A stretch of DNA of 64,000 bases, from contig NC_081406.1 in assembly GCF_030272615.1 (NCBI RefSeq), positions 114,173,783 through 114,237,782 on the forward strand. Reading direction: 5' to 3'. Positions 24,021 through 37,700 of the stretch are shown here, one piece after another. The notes under the pieces are model-generated. The model saw nothing but the letters and a program-made list of their open reading frames with translations. It had not been told where the DNA came from and did no database searches. Each line of letters opens with the position of its first letter. The stretch's first letter is position 1. The position numbers and the translations under genes were made by a program. This DNA is from Cryptomeria japonica. Its lineage: Eukaryota; Streptophyta; Pinopsida; Cupressales; Cupressaceae.

Positions 24021-25272
24021 ATCTAGCCTCATAGTAGAATAATTGTTTTACATGATTTTAGGGCACCAAACCAAGGAGGACCAACCCCTAGTAATTTCTG
24101 GGTACCGACCCAAAGGAGAACCAACCCCTGCACTGAGCACCTACTTAGTGAAATACAATATGATAAAGGTTATACAACAATCTGCACCTTGTTACAAATG
24201 GATTTTGTAACACCTCCAATGAATACTCTCTAGCGGTTTTAACTCTTCTCTGTCTCACAACTTCTTTACCAAGTGGTTGTGTGTTCACTCTTTCTGACCC
24301 CTATCTTGTTCAACCTCTTCCTTCCTAACTTCCTCTGATCCTCACTCTACACTCATTCACACTCTACTACCTTCTTGCTAGTTCAAACACTACCAATTTA
24401 CTTGACTATTATACATTGTAACAGCTTACCAGTTACTATGTTTCTTATCAGTTAAAATCCTCTTATTGGTTAAAACAGTTCTGGTTCAAATACTCAGTCG
24501 TTTGAATCTTTTTGATCTCAGTCAATCTAGTCAACTCTTTGTTCACTCAAACACCCTCTTCTTCAACAACAATGTTTAGACTTTCCTGTCAAAATGTAGA
24601 ATCAAACTTCGCACCCAAGGGTTTTCTTCATCGACCTAATCTGTATCAAATCAAACCAGATCTCAACTCCAAGATGGACAACCTACAACAAATCAAATGT
24701 CACCACCATATCTCATCCTTTCTGTACCCATTTACTAAACTTAGCAAACTGCAAATTGATCACCAACCCTGCTTTACATCAATTATAATAAATGATTGAG
24801 TTGTTTCCTTCTCTAGGTCAACAAGAAGATTAGATGTCGTACTTTGATCAACTCATCAAGAACCTCATCTTTCGATCTTCTTCAAGACACAATCCTTTGC
24901 ACTCAATCTATAAATTTCACAATCTTCATTTAATGTCGACGTACTCATAAACTACTTTGATGATGCACTATTCATTTTCCACTGTATGTTTTCCACCTGG
25001 AGACCATGTGTAATCTTTGTCATATCAGTCAATTATAAATGTGCTCTTTGGTTCACCAAACTTGATGCAGTTTCAATCACATACTCATGCCGATTTTAAG
25101 AACATATGTTCTGAACCACAAAACTTGAATCTTCTCCAATCATCCATACCAATTGTTTGATCACCTCTATGTTCCTATTTACCAGTTGAAAACAATTTAG
25201 CAGTTATGCCAACAACAACTTATTTGACAAGCTTGTTTACCAGTTGACATCAATGACAATATAATGCCAACA
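24021..25272 (-). mobile_element. 3' LTR of copia element B, main part
   Basis: This continues the LTR begun at 15827 after removal of element A. It ends (its 5' edge on the minus strand) at ATGCCAACA 25264-25272, next to TCTCCCCCTTTGGC, the reverse complement of the polypurine tract. With the first part it makes an LTR of about 1450 bases. The open frame at 24512-24799 has no domain and lies wholly in the LTR. Confidence 0.7.
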
Positions 25273-25790
25273 ATCTCCCCCTTTGGCACTGATGTCAACA
25301 CAAAGTATTCACTATAATACCAGTTCCTTCTCCCCCTTTGACAACAATGACAAAGGGCACAAACATAAAACTTTCTCCCTTTTTCTGGTAGAGTAGACCA
25401 CAAGACTTTGCATTTTATCAACTAGTACAATCTCCCCTTGGTCGAATCTCCCCCTTTGACATATAGGTTAAGAACCTCTTTTTTGTTCACAACCGGTTGA
25501 GTTAGCACTTTTATCTCCCTTTTTAGGTATTTCTCCCAGTGGACAATACAACTATTTTTTTCAATAGGTATCCCAAATATAATTTTAATTAAGTACAAAT
25601 TGAATAGACACTGAAAGAAATCACAAACAAGGACCGATGAGCACTTCCCAAAGTCTCAAACTTACTAAAACTACAACATAGACACCTGATCTCCCACCAT
25701 GTCCAACATATGGTCCAAGAGACAAGAGATATGGCAATGAATTCCCCCTAAGCCATAGATCTCCATACACATCTAAATGCATGAAATTAT
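25273..25790 (-). promoter_or_regulatory. 3' untranslated region of element B with repeated polypurine tracts
   Basis: Reverse-complement purine tracts TCTCCCCCTTTG occur at about 25276, 25331 and 25450, with a shorter one at 25431. No gene is present. The tract next to the LTR at 25273 is the likely functional one. Confidence 0.6.
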
Positions 25791-26456
25791 TGGTACAAAT
25801 CCTAACTTGTGGCATAGATACTCAAATGTGTTTACCAGTAGAGGTTTTGTGAAAATATCAGCCACTTGTTCACTTGTAGAGACATATTCTACCTTAACTT
25901 CCTGTTCTGCCATCTTCTCCCTAATAAAATGACATTTGATGGCAATGTGTTTGGTACTTGAGTGTATAACCAGATTTTTTGATATGTTGATTACACTTGA
26001 ATTATCACACCGGATAGAAATAGGGTCAAATATGTCTATTTGAATATCCTTGAGGGTCTGCTTCATCCATAACACCTGAGAGCAGCAAGTAGCAACAACA
26101 ATATATTCTGCTTCAACAGTAGATAGGGAGATTGAATCCTGCTTCTTGTTGTGCCATGAAACCAACCGGTTACCTAAGAAGAATGCACCACCACTCGTTC
26201 TCTTTTGATCATCAATGCAACCTACCCAATCAGCATCACTATATGTGTGTAAGGTAAATTCTCCTTGCTTAGTATACCATAGTCCATAATTAAGCATTCC
26301 TTGTAGGTATCTAAAGATTCTTTTGACTACATTTTCATGTGACTGTTTGGGTGCAGCTTGAAATTTTGCCACCATACACACTTCTTGAACTATATTCGGT
26401 CTTGAGGTAGTAAGGTATAACAAAATGCCAATCATGGATCTATATAGGGTTTGATC
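25791..26456 (-). pseudogene. RNase H domain of copia element B
   Basis: Read on the minus strand from 26456, the frame opens with the end of reverse transcriptase (TLYRSMIGILLYLTTSRPN) and continues through copia RNase H: YSDADWVGCIDDQKRTSG, SLSTVEAEYIVVATC, SIRCDNSSVINIS, STKHIAIKCHFIREKM and VADIFTKPLLV. The acidic catalytic residues of RNase H (the D of SDADW, the E of EAEY, the D of RCDN) are visible. This enzyme removes the RNA strand during reverse transcription. The frame is open to about 25791 but is physically separated from the rest of pol by the 17.7 kb element C, which entered at 26457. Confidence 0.9.
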
Positions 26457-27253
26457 TGTTAGGGTTCCCACAGATACTAAGAGGAGGGGCTGAATCAGTA
26501 TCTGACTGGTAATGAAATTTTCTTGAAACTGAATATGCAAAACATAAAGTAACAGTATACCAATATGCAAGAATTAATGTAAATAATAGAATCAAAAACA
26601 CCCACATGAAAAGAAAACCATAACACAAGATGTTTAACAAGGAAACTCGGTGTGGGAAAAACCTCGGTGGGATTTGTGACCCACAATATTCACTTACTGG
26701 CCAATAAGAGAACATTACTTACAATAGGGGCCTACACATGTAGGAAGGCCAACTGCCTAGAGCACACTGCTCAATAAGAAGTCACATTGACTTACAATGA
26801 GGATTTACACAAATCCAATATTCTGTACTACTTTACAATAGCATCTTCAATGCTAGATTCAGTACCGGTTCTTGCTCTGTTCTTTACATATACCCTTGAC
26901 CTACAATGCTCACATTAGGTCTGCCTTATAATTTATTTATGCTTCCTATCCATATCATACAAATGACTAAAATGATCTCTTTTATATGCAAGAGTCATTT
27001 TACAATTTTCCAAGTCAGCTTACAATAATAAACAAAATATTACATATCAAAAATCCTGTCGGCCTCAGTGCTGGTATACATGTTCTTTTCTGTGCCGGTG
27101 TAGATTGATCTTGCTCATGCCGATGCATTGTCTTGTTTGAGTAATGCTTTGCTGGTATAATGTCTTGCCGGTGCCATAGGATTGCAAGGTTGCCATCAAT
27201 GACAAAATCTTCAATCACACACAATGTCTCATTGGAGTGTCCATATGCCAACA
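26457..27253 (-). repeat. 3' LTR of element C
   Basis: Reads TGTTAGGGTTCCC to CATATGCCAACA on the plus strand (797 bases), the reverse complement of a TGTTGGCATATG...CCTAACA LTR. It differs from the 5' LTR by scattered substitutions and lacks about 25 bases near the CCGGTGTAGATT segment, so insertion was not very recent. Confidence 0.9.
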
Positions 27254-27460
27254 ATCTCCCCCTTTGGCATTGATGGCAACACTCATGAGAAATTTCAAAA
27301 AGATATCCAAAAATGTGTAGACCAAAAATGTTACCAAAAATGTGAGAGCTCCCATTGAGCATGTGATCCCTGTGTTTTGATTTTTCTCATCTACTACTAC
27401 TCCCCCTTTGGCATCAATGACAAAGGTTAGTAGATTTTGTAGTTGTACCAATTCATAACC
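27254..27460 (-). promoter_or_regulatory. 3' untranslated region and polypurine tracts of element C
   Basis: ATCTCCCCCTTTGGC (27254-27268) is the minus-strand polypurine tract at the LTR edge. A second copy, CTCCCCCTTTGGCATC, lies near 27402. Confidence 0.65.
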
Positions 27461-30400
27461 TCAACCTTGTAGTTGGGTGGTTATTATCTGAAGAATATCT
27501 CCCAAAATTGGGTTTATGCCATCCATAAACTTCCTGCTCTCCTTTATTGCTATCTTAGTTCTGTATACTATACCAGTGAGGTGCTACAAGTGTTCTGCTA
27601 GTGTTTTGCTACCCTGTGTTAGTGCCTCTAAGATTCCCTTCTACAGAGATGCTAAATAGTCCAATCTTGGACTTAGTTTAGATCTCAAGAATTTTGCCTT
27701 GTTTATTATTTTTTCTTTCTCTCTTTCTAATTTGAGCAATTCTTCCTCAAAATTTGTTATCTTTTCCTCAAAAATTGATAATGTATCGAGTGAATTAACA
27801 AAATTATCAACAAGTTTATTGATCTCTTCATGTACCTTGCTCATCTTTTTGTCTACATCCGTGGTCAAAAAGTTTATCTTACAGGTGTCTTTGTACAAAG
27901 TTTTGTACTCATTCAATAAATTGCACAGTTTCGGTAGAAGTGTGTCAAATTCCCTATTACACTTCTTTATTCCTTCCTCAAAGAATTTTTGTTTCTCTTT
28001 TTCTACACTTTCCTTTACAGTTTCTATCTTTGTTTGCTCAAAATTTCTAGAAATATATTTACAAAGTGTATCCAACTGGCCTAAAGAATCTTTATTGGCT
28101 ATATTACAATTGGGAGCTGTTGATTTCAAAACTAGAATTGAATCATCTATCGCTTTATAGGCTTGTGAGCTATAATCAGTTATTTTCTTGATAGATTCAA
28201 GCAATACCTCTATTACATTTGATGGTGACCTAATAAACTGAGTGCCGGTGGAAGTGACCATGCTGGTATTGACCTTTGGTAGGTCTGTTTGTGTCTCCAT
28301 CTCTTTAAGCATAGTTTTTCCTTCATCATTTCTTACTGGTGGCATCTATTCTGGAGCCTTTAGCTCTGTTGATTTCTCTGATTGTGTTCCATATTCCATC
28401 TTTTTCTTTGAATCTATTGTCGGTTGCTCTTTTTTTCCTGTTGCTGGTTGCTCTTTGTTTCCTATTGCTGGTTGCTCTTTGTTATCAGATTTATCTGTGG
28501 TATCCTTATCTACCACTATGTTGATTTTCTGAGTATCAATATTCACAGTATATAGGACTTTAGGATTAGGATTATTATCCTCTGTGTCCATGTTCTCAGC
28601 TGTCGGTTGATCTTCTGCATTTTTTGTTTTTACTAGTGGAGTATTTAAAGGAGGTGGGGGTAAGTTGTCTCTAATTTCGATACTTGGTGGTCCACCAACT
28701 TTACCTTTCCCTTTGTCCTTTTGATATACCAGAATGGGCTTGGGATTCCTATATTCTTCTTGTTTTTCTTTTTCAACCAAGAATGTATCCCAACCATCTT
28801 CCGTTTCCTCTGAAACTTCAGTAACTCTACCTGCCATTAGTGATATTTGCTGGTGTGCAGTGGAAAAAACTATCCAGTTGGCCTAAGCTATCAAATCATC
28901 AATCTCCTTAGGTGATTTAACTGGGTATACTGCAAGTAATTTCTCTATTTTTATTTTCTTATCCAACTCAATTATTCCTTGCCTTCTGGCCTCAAGTCTT
29001 TTATATAGTTCATCAGGAATTTCATTTCGGACTTACATCAAAAACCTTTTATACATGTCCATGTGTAATATAACACTTTCCTCGACTTGTCCTTTCTCAT
29101 CATCTGATAGGGTGTCATAGATTTTCCCTATGTTTTTCAATTTACCTTCCTCTATGATCTCATTCAGTAGTATGTCAAGAGGGGCAAAGTTAGTGTTTGT
29201 CTTCTTCTTCCTTTTGGGGGTCAGCTTTTTCTTAGGTGTGGTTTTCTTGACCGGAGACATCACAGTTTGTTGCTTCTATCTTGTCCTTCTAGGTGAAGGA
29301 GTGGACACGGGTGAGGGGTCTCTTTTCCTAACAACTCTTTTGAAAGTTGCTGGCATATCTCCTTCTGAGGAGGTATCTACTAGTGATAGATGAGTTTCAG
29401 GTTGTTGGGCTGCCAACTCATCTTCAATTATGCCGGTTTTCTTTAATACATCTTCCTTTATGGCTTTTGCTTATCTGGTTCCTTTTCTCACAAATGCCTC
29501 AACCTTTTTCACTCTCTTTTTAGATTAAATTTGAATTTTGATGGTCTCAGCACTACCAAATACTTCTTCCTTTGGTTCATTAGGGGCTTCCAGAAGTGCT
29601 TTGGCATAAGTTTCCACTATGTGGTCATCTATTTCATACCCCATCTCTGTTACCTAGATTGTCCTTGGGATGACTACTTCCATCTAGATCTCATCCTTGT
29701 ATTTGTTGACAATTTCTTGTGATAGTGTGATTCTTTTATTCATTCTGACCTTTAGTGCTTGAAAATACCCATTGATATTCTTATCTTTGTTTTCACCCAT
29801 GTTGTTGAATAAGTTAGACAATCGTTTTCCTACCAGTATGTCGAATCCAAAATCCTTGTAGCCTATACCGGGAGCCTGTTTGGTTATATGTAGCATTAAG
29901 AATACAAGTAAATTTCCAAATCTAAAGGTTCCTTTCTTATCCTTCTTGATTTTTGCTAAATTGTCAATTAATTCATCCTTTAACCATTCACAGATATCAA
30001 TTTTTACATTGTCCTTAACCATGTCATAAGCACTCTTTATGCATAAACTGGAAACTGAGTTAAGCCTATTAGCATGAGTTGCTTTGTAACCTAGAATCAT
30101 GCTAACAAATCTAACATTTGTATCAGTCACATAATTAACCCTCAATGATCTCTTGTCGGATGTTGCACCAATTAAGTCTGTTACTAAGTCATTGGAAACC
30201 TTCTTGGTTTTGTCGAGTCTGCTACCAGTGGAAGCTAACCCTGTTACTGCTTTCATAGCTATCTTTGTAATTTTATGTACTGAGTCAAGCCAAAAGAATG
30301 AACCATGTACCCTACTCAGAACTATCCTAACCACTTCCTTGGGAAATTCAGGAATGCAGAGGATTTCAGTGAATCCTAGGGTTTCAACAATTTTATGTTC

Positions 30401-30664
30401 AGGTTTCACATTCCCGGAGTTGTCACATATAATAGACTTATACATGGTTTTGATTTCCTGATCACCTAATTCCTCTATGTTGCAATGAATATACATTCTA
30501 TGGTCTTCTACATAAACAACACCTTTTGGAATTTTTGAAAAAGCACCTGTGTTGTCATCCTTCTTAGCTACCTCAGGAACTAGCTGAAACACAAGCCTAG
30601 GTCATTTTGTAAGTTTGACTACTGTAGGGTTTGCTATGAATTCAGGTGCAGAGGAGGATGCCAT
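27461..30664 (-). pseudogene. ORF2 of element C, conserved protein of unknown function
   Basis: A single minus-strand frame runs from ATG 30664 (MASSSAPEFIANPT) to TGA 27463-27461, about 1068 codons with no frameshift. The N-terminal 370 residues form the conserved domain shared with A and E (MYIHCNIEELGDQEIK, IVLSRVHGSFFWLD, IDICEWLKDELIDNL, FRFGNLLVFLML). A basic linker follows (TPKKKLTPKRKKK), then an Asp/Glu/Lys-rich region and a C-terminal coiled coil. About eleven stops interrupt the frame: TGA 30602, TAG 29684, TAG 29654, then TAA and TAG codons downstream including TAG 28346 and TAG 27641. Two of them replace Trp in the E copy, consistent with C-to-T decay on either strand. Function is unknown; the basic linker could direct it to the nucleus. 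Confidence 0.8.
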
Positions 30665-31010
30665 GATGATAAATACCTTTTTCTGCCTTTGGATGGATTG
30701 ATTGCTAAAGTGCTTTGCCTCTTTGCTCAGAATGCCTTAGCTTGGAAATCTTCACGCTCTCTGAAAGTTTGAATTCATAGTGAAATGAAATAGAGCCAAA
30801 AAACCTTATTTTATAAGGTCTTTTTTGCTAAACACCACATTAATTGCTTGTTGGTAATGTATTAGCTCAACTTTATTTGCCGGTAATGAAAGATTTTCAA
30901 CTTCTTTTCTCTAACCGAGGGAATAATAGTACATGTGTCATTTGATTGCCAAACCCTCAAAATAATTTTCTTCAATTTGATGAAGAACATCCTGCCAGTG
31001 GAGCATTGCT

Positions 31011-31396
31011 CTATCCTGCCGATGGAGCATCATATTGTCCTACTAGTGAAGCATTTGTTGGTCCTACCAGTGGAGGAGTAACCCCAATATTTAGATCACC
31101 TTTTCTAATCCATTGCTTTGAAAATTCTTGCTTAACCTCTTCAACCTTTTCTTTACCTTTCAAGCTAGTACTTCTGTTATCTACCGGTGTACCTTTACTT
31201 CTACAAAATTTAGCAATATGACCAATCTTGTTACATGCATAACAAGTTACATTTTTTTTTTGAATAGCTTTCCCATAACCTATGCCAGTTTGTGTTCTAC
31301 ATTTATTTGATAAATGACCAAATCTTCCACAAACATAACATCTTACATTCATCCTGCGATTTTCAGAGTTATGACCAATTTTGTTGCATTTGGTGC
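31011..31396 (-). pseudogene. Gag-like protein of element C, C-terminal part with zinc knuckles
   Basis: This is the part of C's gag-like gene lying downstream of inserted element D. It carries a knuckle with the last Cys changed to Arg (NKIGHNSENRR), then CYVCGRFGHLSNKC and CYACNKIGHIAKFC, and a basic tail ending at TAG 31011. The same stop position is found in E. The frame joins the upstream part (42494-43231) exactly across the GGTGC duplication left by D. The spacer to ORF2 is about 345 bases, as in E. Confidence 0.85.
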
Positions 31397-32204
31397 TGTA
31401 GACACTCAAAATTGTCATGTCTAATTAAATAAATATTTTATTTATTTAATTATCTAAGCCTAATTCTTCTATTAATTAAATAAATAAAAATTTATTTAAT
31501 TAATTCATTTATCCTCTTCTAGCCTTATTTCTCATTTAAATAAATACATTTATTTATTTAAATTATCCCTTTCCTAAATTAAATAAATATTTTATTTATT
31601 TAATTATCCTACTTCTTCTATTAATTAAATAAATCTTTATTTATTTAATTAATTCATTATCTTTTTCTACACATGACACATGTCATTCATCTCTTAATTC
31701 CTACACTACCTACCTCTTTCATTATTTTATTATTTCTTTTACCTACCCTCTAATCCTAGCCGACCTCTCTTTTTACACCTCTCAATCTTAACCCTCCATT
31801 TCTCATTGTGTCTTCTATTTAAGGAGATGCTTTCTTCATTGTCAAACCCTAATGACATATCCTAATGACATATCCTAATGCCTAATGACTTATTTTGGAG
31901 TACTTGGCTACACTACGATCCTACTTGCAACCACATTCCGTTCTTTGTTGAGCTCTTGTGCATATAAAAATCTGAGAGCAAGTATATCAAGCAAGATCAA
32001 TGGAGATAGGAAGAATGGAGATCAAAACCCTATTGGACATGTGATGGTATAATCTTTGTGATTTTGAGTTATTTGCATTGTCTTAGGTTATCTTCATATG
32101 TTATGGTGGATCTTTGTTCATTGTTAGGCTAGGGTTTAGTGGTTGAATCCATTTTAGTCTTTCAATATTGTTGTTATTATTGTTATCCATTTTCACCATA
32201 AACA
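31397..32204 (+). repeat. 5' LTR of element D
   Basis: TGTAGACACTC to CCATAAACA. The first 280 bases are dominated by AATTAAATAAAT-type runs. TCTATTTAAGGAG near 31815 may be the TATA-like promoter element. It is nearly identical to the 3' LTR. Confidence 0.95.
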
Positions 32205-32207
32205 TTT

Positions 32208-32225
32208 TGGCACGCCCCGTGGGAC
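32208..32225 (+). promoter_or_regulatory. Primer-binding site of element D
   Basis: TGGCACGCCCCGTGGGAC begins three bases after the LTR end. This is the form of primer site common in plant gypsy elements. I have not assigned the tRNA. Confidence 0.7.
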
Positions 32226-32339
32226 ATGGATTTTTTCTTAGATCTATGTTTTTTTTGCAGATTTTTCTAACCCTATATTGCTATTTTGTAAAACAATTTG
32301 GAGAATAACCTTGTGCAGCTAGGGTTTTGGACACAAAAT

Positions 32340-33195
32340 CAAGATCTTGGAGAGATTCGCTCATATCTCATAAACGGCTTGGAAATTTTGCACCAAATTT
32401 TTTTTGCAGGTTGAAGAAAGTATCAGGAGCTCTCAATCCAAAATTCAGAATTTTTGGAGCAAACTTTCAATTTTTAGGAATTTTTTATGATTTTTCATAA
32501 AAAATTTATTTTGAGAGCAAATGAGAGAATTTTTCAGATTTTCTTACATTTTTGGAAATCTCTCATAATTATACACAGGATCTGTTCTTTGTGAATTTAA
32601 TTTTGATGCAAAATATTTCCCTAAAAATCAGATCTTTAAAAATTAGGGTTTTTATTTATTTTGATTAGATCTCACAAAAGGCTTAGAATTTTGCCATAAA
32701 ATTTTTTGTGCAGGTTGGGAACAGTATCAGAAAGATTAAATAAAAATTTCAGATTTTTTGGATCGATTTTGCATTTTATATGAATTTTTTATGATTTTTC
32801 ATAAAAAATTAATTTTGAGAGAAAATTAGCAAATTTTTTGGATTTTCTTACATTTTTAGAAATCCCTCAAAATTATACACAGGATCTGTTCTTTGTGATT
32901 TTAAATTTGATGCAAAATCATTCTTCAAAAATTAGATCTTTGAAAATTAGGGTTTTACATTATTTTACTCATATCTCACAAACTGCTTGGATTTGTTGCA
33001 GGAAATGTTTTGTGCAGATTTGGAAGATTATAAATACTCTCCAGTAAAAATTTCAGATTTTTTGGATCGATTTTGCATTTTATATGAATTTTTTATGATT
33101 TTTCATAAAAAATTAATTTTTGGAGCAAATCAACAAATTTTTTGGATTTTCTTACATTTCTGGAAATCTCTTAAAATTTTACAGGTGGTCTTTTT
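32340..33195 (+). repeat. Three degenerate tandem repeats of about 300 bases in the leader of element D
   Basis: Blocks beginning near 32360, 32660 and 32955 share the same order of motifs: ACTCATATCTCA-like text, TTTTGTGCAGGTT, ATTTTTTATGATTTTTCATAAAAAATTA, TTTTCTTACATTT and ATTATACACAGGATCTG. Similarity is partial, so the duplication predates insertion. Confidence 0.7.
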
Positions 33196-34771
33196 TTATG
33201 ATGAATCAGGTCTTTGAATTGGTCAACAAAACGCATTGTTGAAGGCCCCTATTTCACAAAGTCTTTTGGATCTAAAATTTACCTAACTTGTGTGCTTGCA
33301 GGAAGGGGTGATCATTTGAAACAATCCAAACTACTAATAAATCTTTGTTGCAGGTCCTTGGCAAGGGTTTTTGGATTTTTATTGTGTGCCTTGTTTTCAT
33401 AGACTAGCAAACACTTCAATTGGTGCACTAAAATTGAATCATTATCTTTTGTGTCTTGAGCAATAGGCTCTTTTTGTTTAATCTTTAGAGGGCCTGTCTT
33501 CCCGTGTGGTCATTAGGACTACTAGTGAGAAGAGAACGACCCAAGTGGTAGCGAGGAAAACCCACCTCATCCAAACCACTATAATCAAATGTATTCATGG
33601 TGAAAACTATGAATAACGTGTGCTGATTAGTTCATACCGACACTATGTCTCCCCATAAACCCGTTTGATCAAATTTATTTGATCATTTGTAGGGCGTAAC
33701 CCCTACCGGCTGGGAGCCTTCTGTATTTACAGAGCTGAAAGTGCCACATGTATGGCCACACGAGCGGATGCCCTTACTAGCACCTCTTTGTTTTAGATGC
33801 CCAAATCCTTCTAGTTGTTGAGGCAGGAGGTCGGACCTCTGGTAGCGGCCCACACACATACGGTTCTTAGTAGAGATACAAAGTTCGCCATGGGGAGTTT
33901 TCATGGGGACTGATGCTTGGCTGACCCGAGAAGTGAGTGCCAAGGGTGGAGCCAGTGAGGTCAAGCATCTAAGTATCCGCTCTGAATAGCGTAGCCTCGG
34001 GGGTAAAACCCCATGTGGGATCAACAACTATTGTCTTGGCCAGCCATAAGAATTGTGCTTGACTTATGTTAAACATTCAAACAATCAAGACCAAACAGCA
34101 AAACATTGTGTCTTTTGTGTCTTCAAGTATATGCAAAACAATTTTACATCAAACAACACACTTTTCTTGGAGTTATTGTCAGTCTAAACACTTGCAAACA
34201 TTGAGTCCTCATCAACATTGTGTCCTCTTGTCACGAAAAATAGTCAAACATTCAGATTTGGTCACAACCAAAAACTTCACAAATTGGAAAAATTTCACAG
34301 TCCAACAAACAAAAGAAATCAGTTTCGGCATACTTGAGCTTCCTAGGTTGTCTCTTCAGATTTCATCTAGCATTCAGCCTGTTCTAAGGTCTCACATAGT
34401 CCATCATTGCTTCACATCTCATTTTACATTCATACTTGTCTAAACTTGAGTCAAAAGGTCACTTGCTTGTCCTCATCATACTTTGTCAACACACTACATA
34501 CAACTACACTTTGCTAAGTGGTCCCTCATCAAGGTTTCTTACCTTTGGGTCTCATTTGGTCTTACTTAGAGTCAAGGTTAGCTTACCTCATCAAGAGAAA
34601 TGATCCTCTCTTTGGAAGTCACACCTACTCTACTACTTACATACTTGGTCTTACACTTTGGACATTGCAAGTACACCTCAGATTCATTTACACTCCATAC
34701 AACTCTTGGTCTTCCATACTCTTTTCATATTTTTCATCTAGTCTCTCACATATTGGTCTAACACCTAGTTC
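33196..34771 (+). other. Untranslated leader of element D, second half
   Basis: About 1.6 kb without a supportable gene. A relatively GC-rich segment (33690-34020) with GAGTGCCAAGGGTGGAGCC looks more constrained than its surroundings and could be structured leader RNA. Open frames here lack any domain. Confidence 0.45.
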
Positions 34772-37700
34772 ATGGTTGAAACCCGCCTTCAAAAATCTAG
34801 GAGAATAGCTAAAGAAGCTCAAGAATCCGCAAACATGAGTTCTTATGAGCATGACAATGATCTATTCTACAATCCTGAGCACACTACATTACCAGACATG
34901 AATGTTTATAGAAACAATCCAAATGTGGAAAGCGCAAACGCTATAAACAACAATACTACACACAATGACAATGTTGACAACTCTTCAATACTATCAGCAG
35001 ACATAGAAGAATCCATAATGAATCCTCAATTCAATAGATTGGTTGAAGAGATAATGAGGAGAGATCATCAATACTTTCTAAACATGATGGCACAAAGTGG
35101 AGCTAAAATACCACATGATTTTGACTTATCTCAACTTATGGAAAGTCGACCCTCACAACAAACTCAATCCAACATGGATCAAAGGAGACCAAATAGTGGA
35201 GAAAATAGAGGACCGAATATGATGCCTGAGTCACCATCAGTTTTGCTTCAGAAACCAGCAATCCCACATACACAAGCTCAAGCATATGATACTTACACTC
35301 AAAGACCATCATGGAGGCCTTATGCTCAAACACATGCTCAAGGTATGGATCAATCGAGACAAGTGGATACTCAAGGACATCCTCAAAATTTTGACACAAG
35401 GAGACCTCATGTCAAAATTGGGGGCAACACAATGGAAAATGAAAGGCCTATTGAATATGGTTTATACACACAAAACAGATATGGGGTCCCTCAACAAGAA
35501 GTTATGCCAAGTGCTCCATATATGCCACATCAATATAGACCTCCATATGGACATGTCTACGATCAGTATCATCCATACATGCAACAAGTTCCTCCTCAAA
35601 TGGGTGTTACAAACATGGGGTATGCTACAAGAAATCAATCTCCTCCCAAAAATAATTTGGAGCAACAAATTAGAGATCTACAAAAGAAAGTGGAGGACAT
35701 GAGTACATCCAAACCTACATACACTATGAGAGATATATGCCCTTATCCCTTTGATAAGAGCATTCCAATGCCTCCATTTCCTCCACACTTTGTGACACCA
35801 AAATTCGACAAATATAGAGGGAGAGGAGACCCCAAGGCACATATAAGACAATTCTTCACAGCTTGCATTGAGGTAGCGGCAGAAGAAACATACTTAATGA
35901 GGTTGTTCCCACAGAGCTTAGGAGATCAAGCTATGGAATGGTTTTCTCAATTACCTCCCGGTATTAAGTCATGGGGCGACTTGGCAGAAGCATTCATTCA
36001 GCATTTTTCTTACAACATTGAAACAGATGTCTCAGTTACTACCTTGTGCAATACGAAACAAAAGGAAGGAGAATCTTTCGCAACATTCTTACAGAGATGG
36101 AGAAACCTAGCTAGCAGATGCTCTTGTGAGATCCCGCAAAAACAAATGGTGGAGATGTTCACACAAAATGTTAACAAGGCTATTGGCTATGATCTCAGAA
36201 AAGCTTGTTTGTCTACATTCAAGGATGTCATTGAAAAGGGCCTAGCAACAGAAAGAGTCTTAATTGAACAAGGAGTTATCAAACTATTCAAAGAAAACAA
36301 AGAGGACTTCAAAGGAAAGGACAAACCAAAATTTTGGAACAAGAACAAGAACACAGTTAATGATGGTGTTGTTGATGCCAACACAGTGAGACCCAAGGTC
36401 GTCTTTTCTGGATCAAGTTCTACCAACAATCAAGTGAACAATCAAACAACTTCTAAACCACAAAGGAAGTACACTCCATTGGGAGAACCACTTGAATCAG
36501 TATTCAAAAAGCTTGTAGCAAACAAAGTGATCACAGTCCCAGATTTTCCTCCATATGAACCAAAGGTAAAACCGAATTGGTGGAATGATGATGAGTTTTG
36601 TGAGTTTCATAAGAGCAAGGGTCACAAGACAGGTAATTGCCATCGATTGAAAAACATTGTGCAAGATCTCATTGACAGAGGAGATATAGAGATTGAGGGA
36701 CATTCATCTAACCAAGAGCATGAGATGTTTAAGGAACCATTCCCAAAACATGACAAAGGAAAAGGCAAAGTCACAGATGATCAAGCCAATTACACCAGAG
36801 CACCTTACAATTATGATTCTACCATCAATCACATCTCAATGGACAATCATATCTCTACCATTACTATCAAAAACAAAAATCCTGAGAATCCTTCTCAGAG
36901 ACCCAAAATTGTCCTAAAAGGTGTGGGACCTTCATCCGAATCTACCTCTGAATGTCATGTTACAACCCGTCGAGGTAAGATTACATTGCCAGGTGCCTCC
37001 ACTAAGAATACCAATCCTTTATCTACCAAGCCTGAGTACGATCTTGTAGAACAACTAGGGAAGACACCTGCACTCATCTCCATTCTTGAGCTCTTACGTA
37101 TATCTCCTGCACATAAAGCTATCCTCGACAAAATCTTGAGAGACACTGCTGTCCCTACTGATCTGAACGTGGACCAGTTTCAAGCCATGGTGGGATACCT
37201 ATCCGTTCCACACTCCCTCACATTCATAGAAGCCGATGATGCCTCCATAAGTCAGCCTCATAATGCACCTTTACACGTTGAAGCCTTCATACATAAACAC
37301 CGAATAAAGCGAGTCCTAATAGATGGAGGAGCAGGTCTTAACATTTGTACCTTGAGTACCATAAGACAATTGGGATATTCTGACAAAGCTGTGAATTCTA
37401 CAAACCAAATCACCATTAAGGCCTATGATGATGAAGAGCGTTCGTCCAAAGGTACAATCACCTTACCTCTTAGAGTTGGGCCAGTTACAAAGGATGTGGT
37501 TTGTCAAGTCCTAGACCTAGATCTCACATACAATATATTGCTAGGACGTCCATGGATTCATGAGATGGGTGCAGTACCATCTACATATCATCGATGTATC
37601 AAGTTTCCGCATAATGGAGTTGAAGTGACCGTCAAAGCGGATCCAAATCCATTCATCTATTGCAACAATCTACAACCTAGATCAGAAATAACAATAGCAG

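Noticed and set aside
27699-28532. Long plus-strand open frames with Phe/Ser-rich products
   Set aside because: They are antisense to the coiled-coil part of ORF2 of element C; the composition is that of reverse-complemented Lys/Glu codons.
33683-34027. Minus-strand 114-codon frame in the leader of D
   Set aside because: It is antisense to a GC-richer leader segment, without a domain or neighbouring exons.
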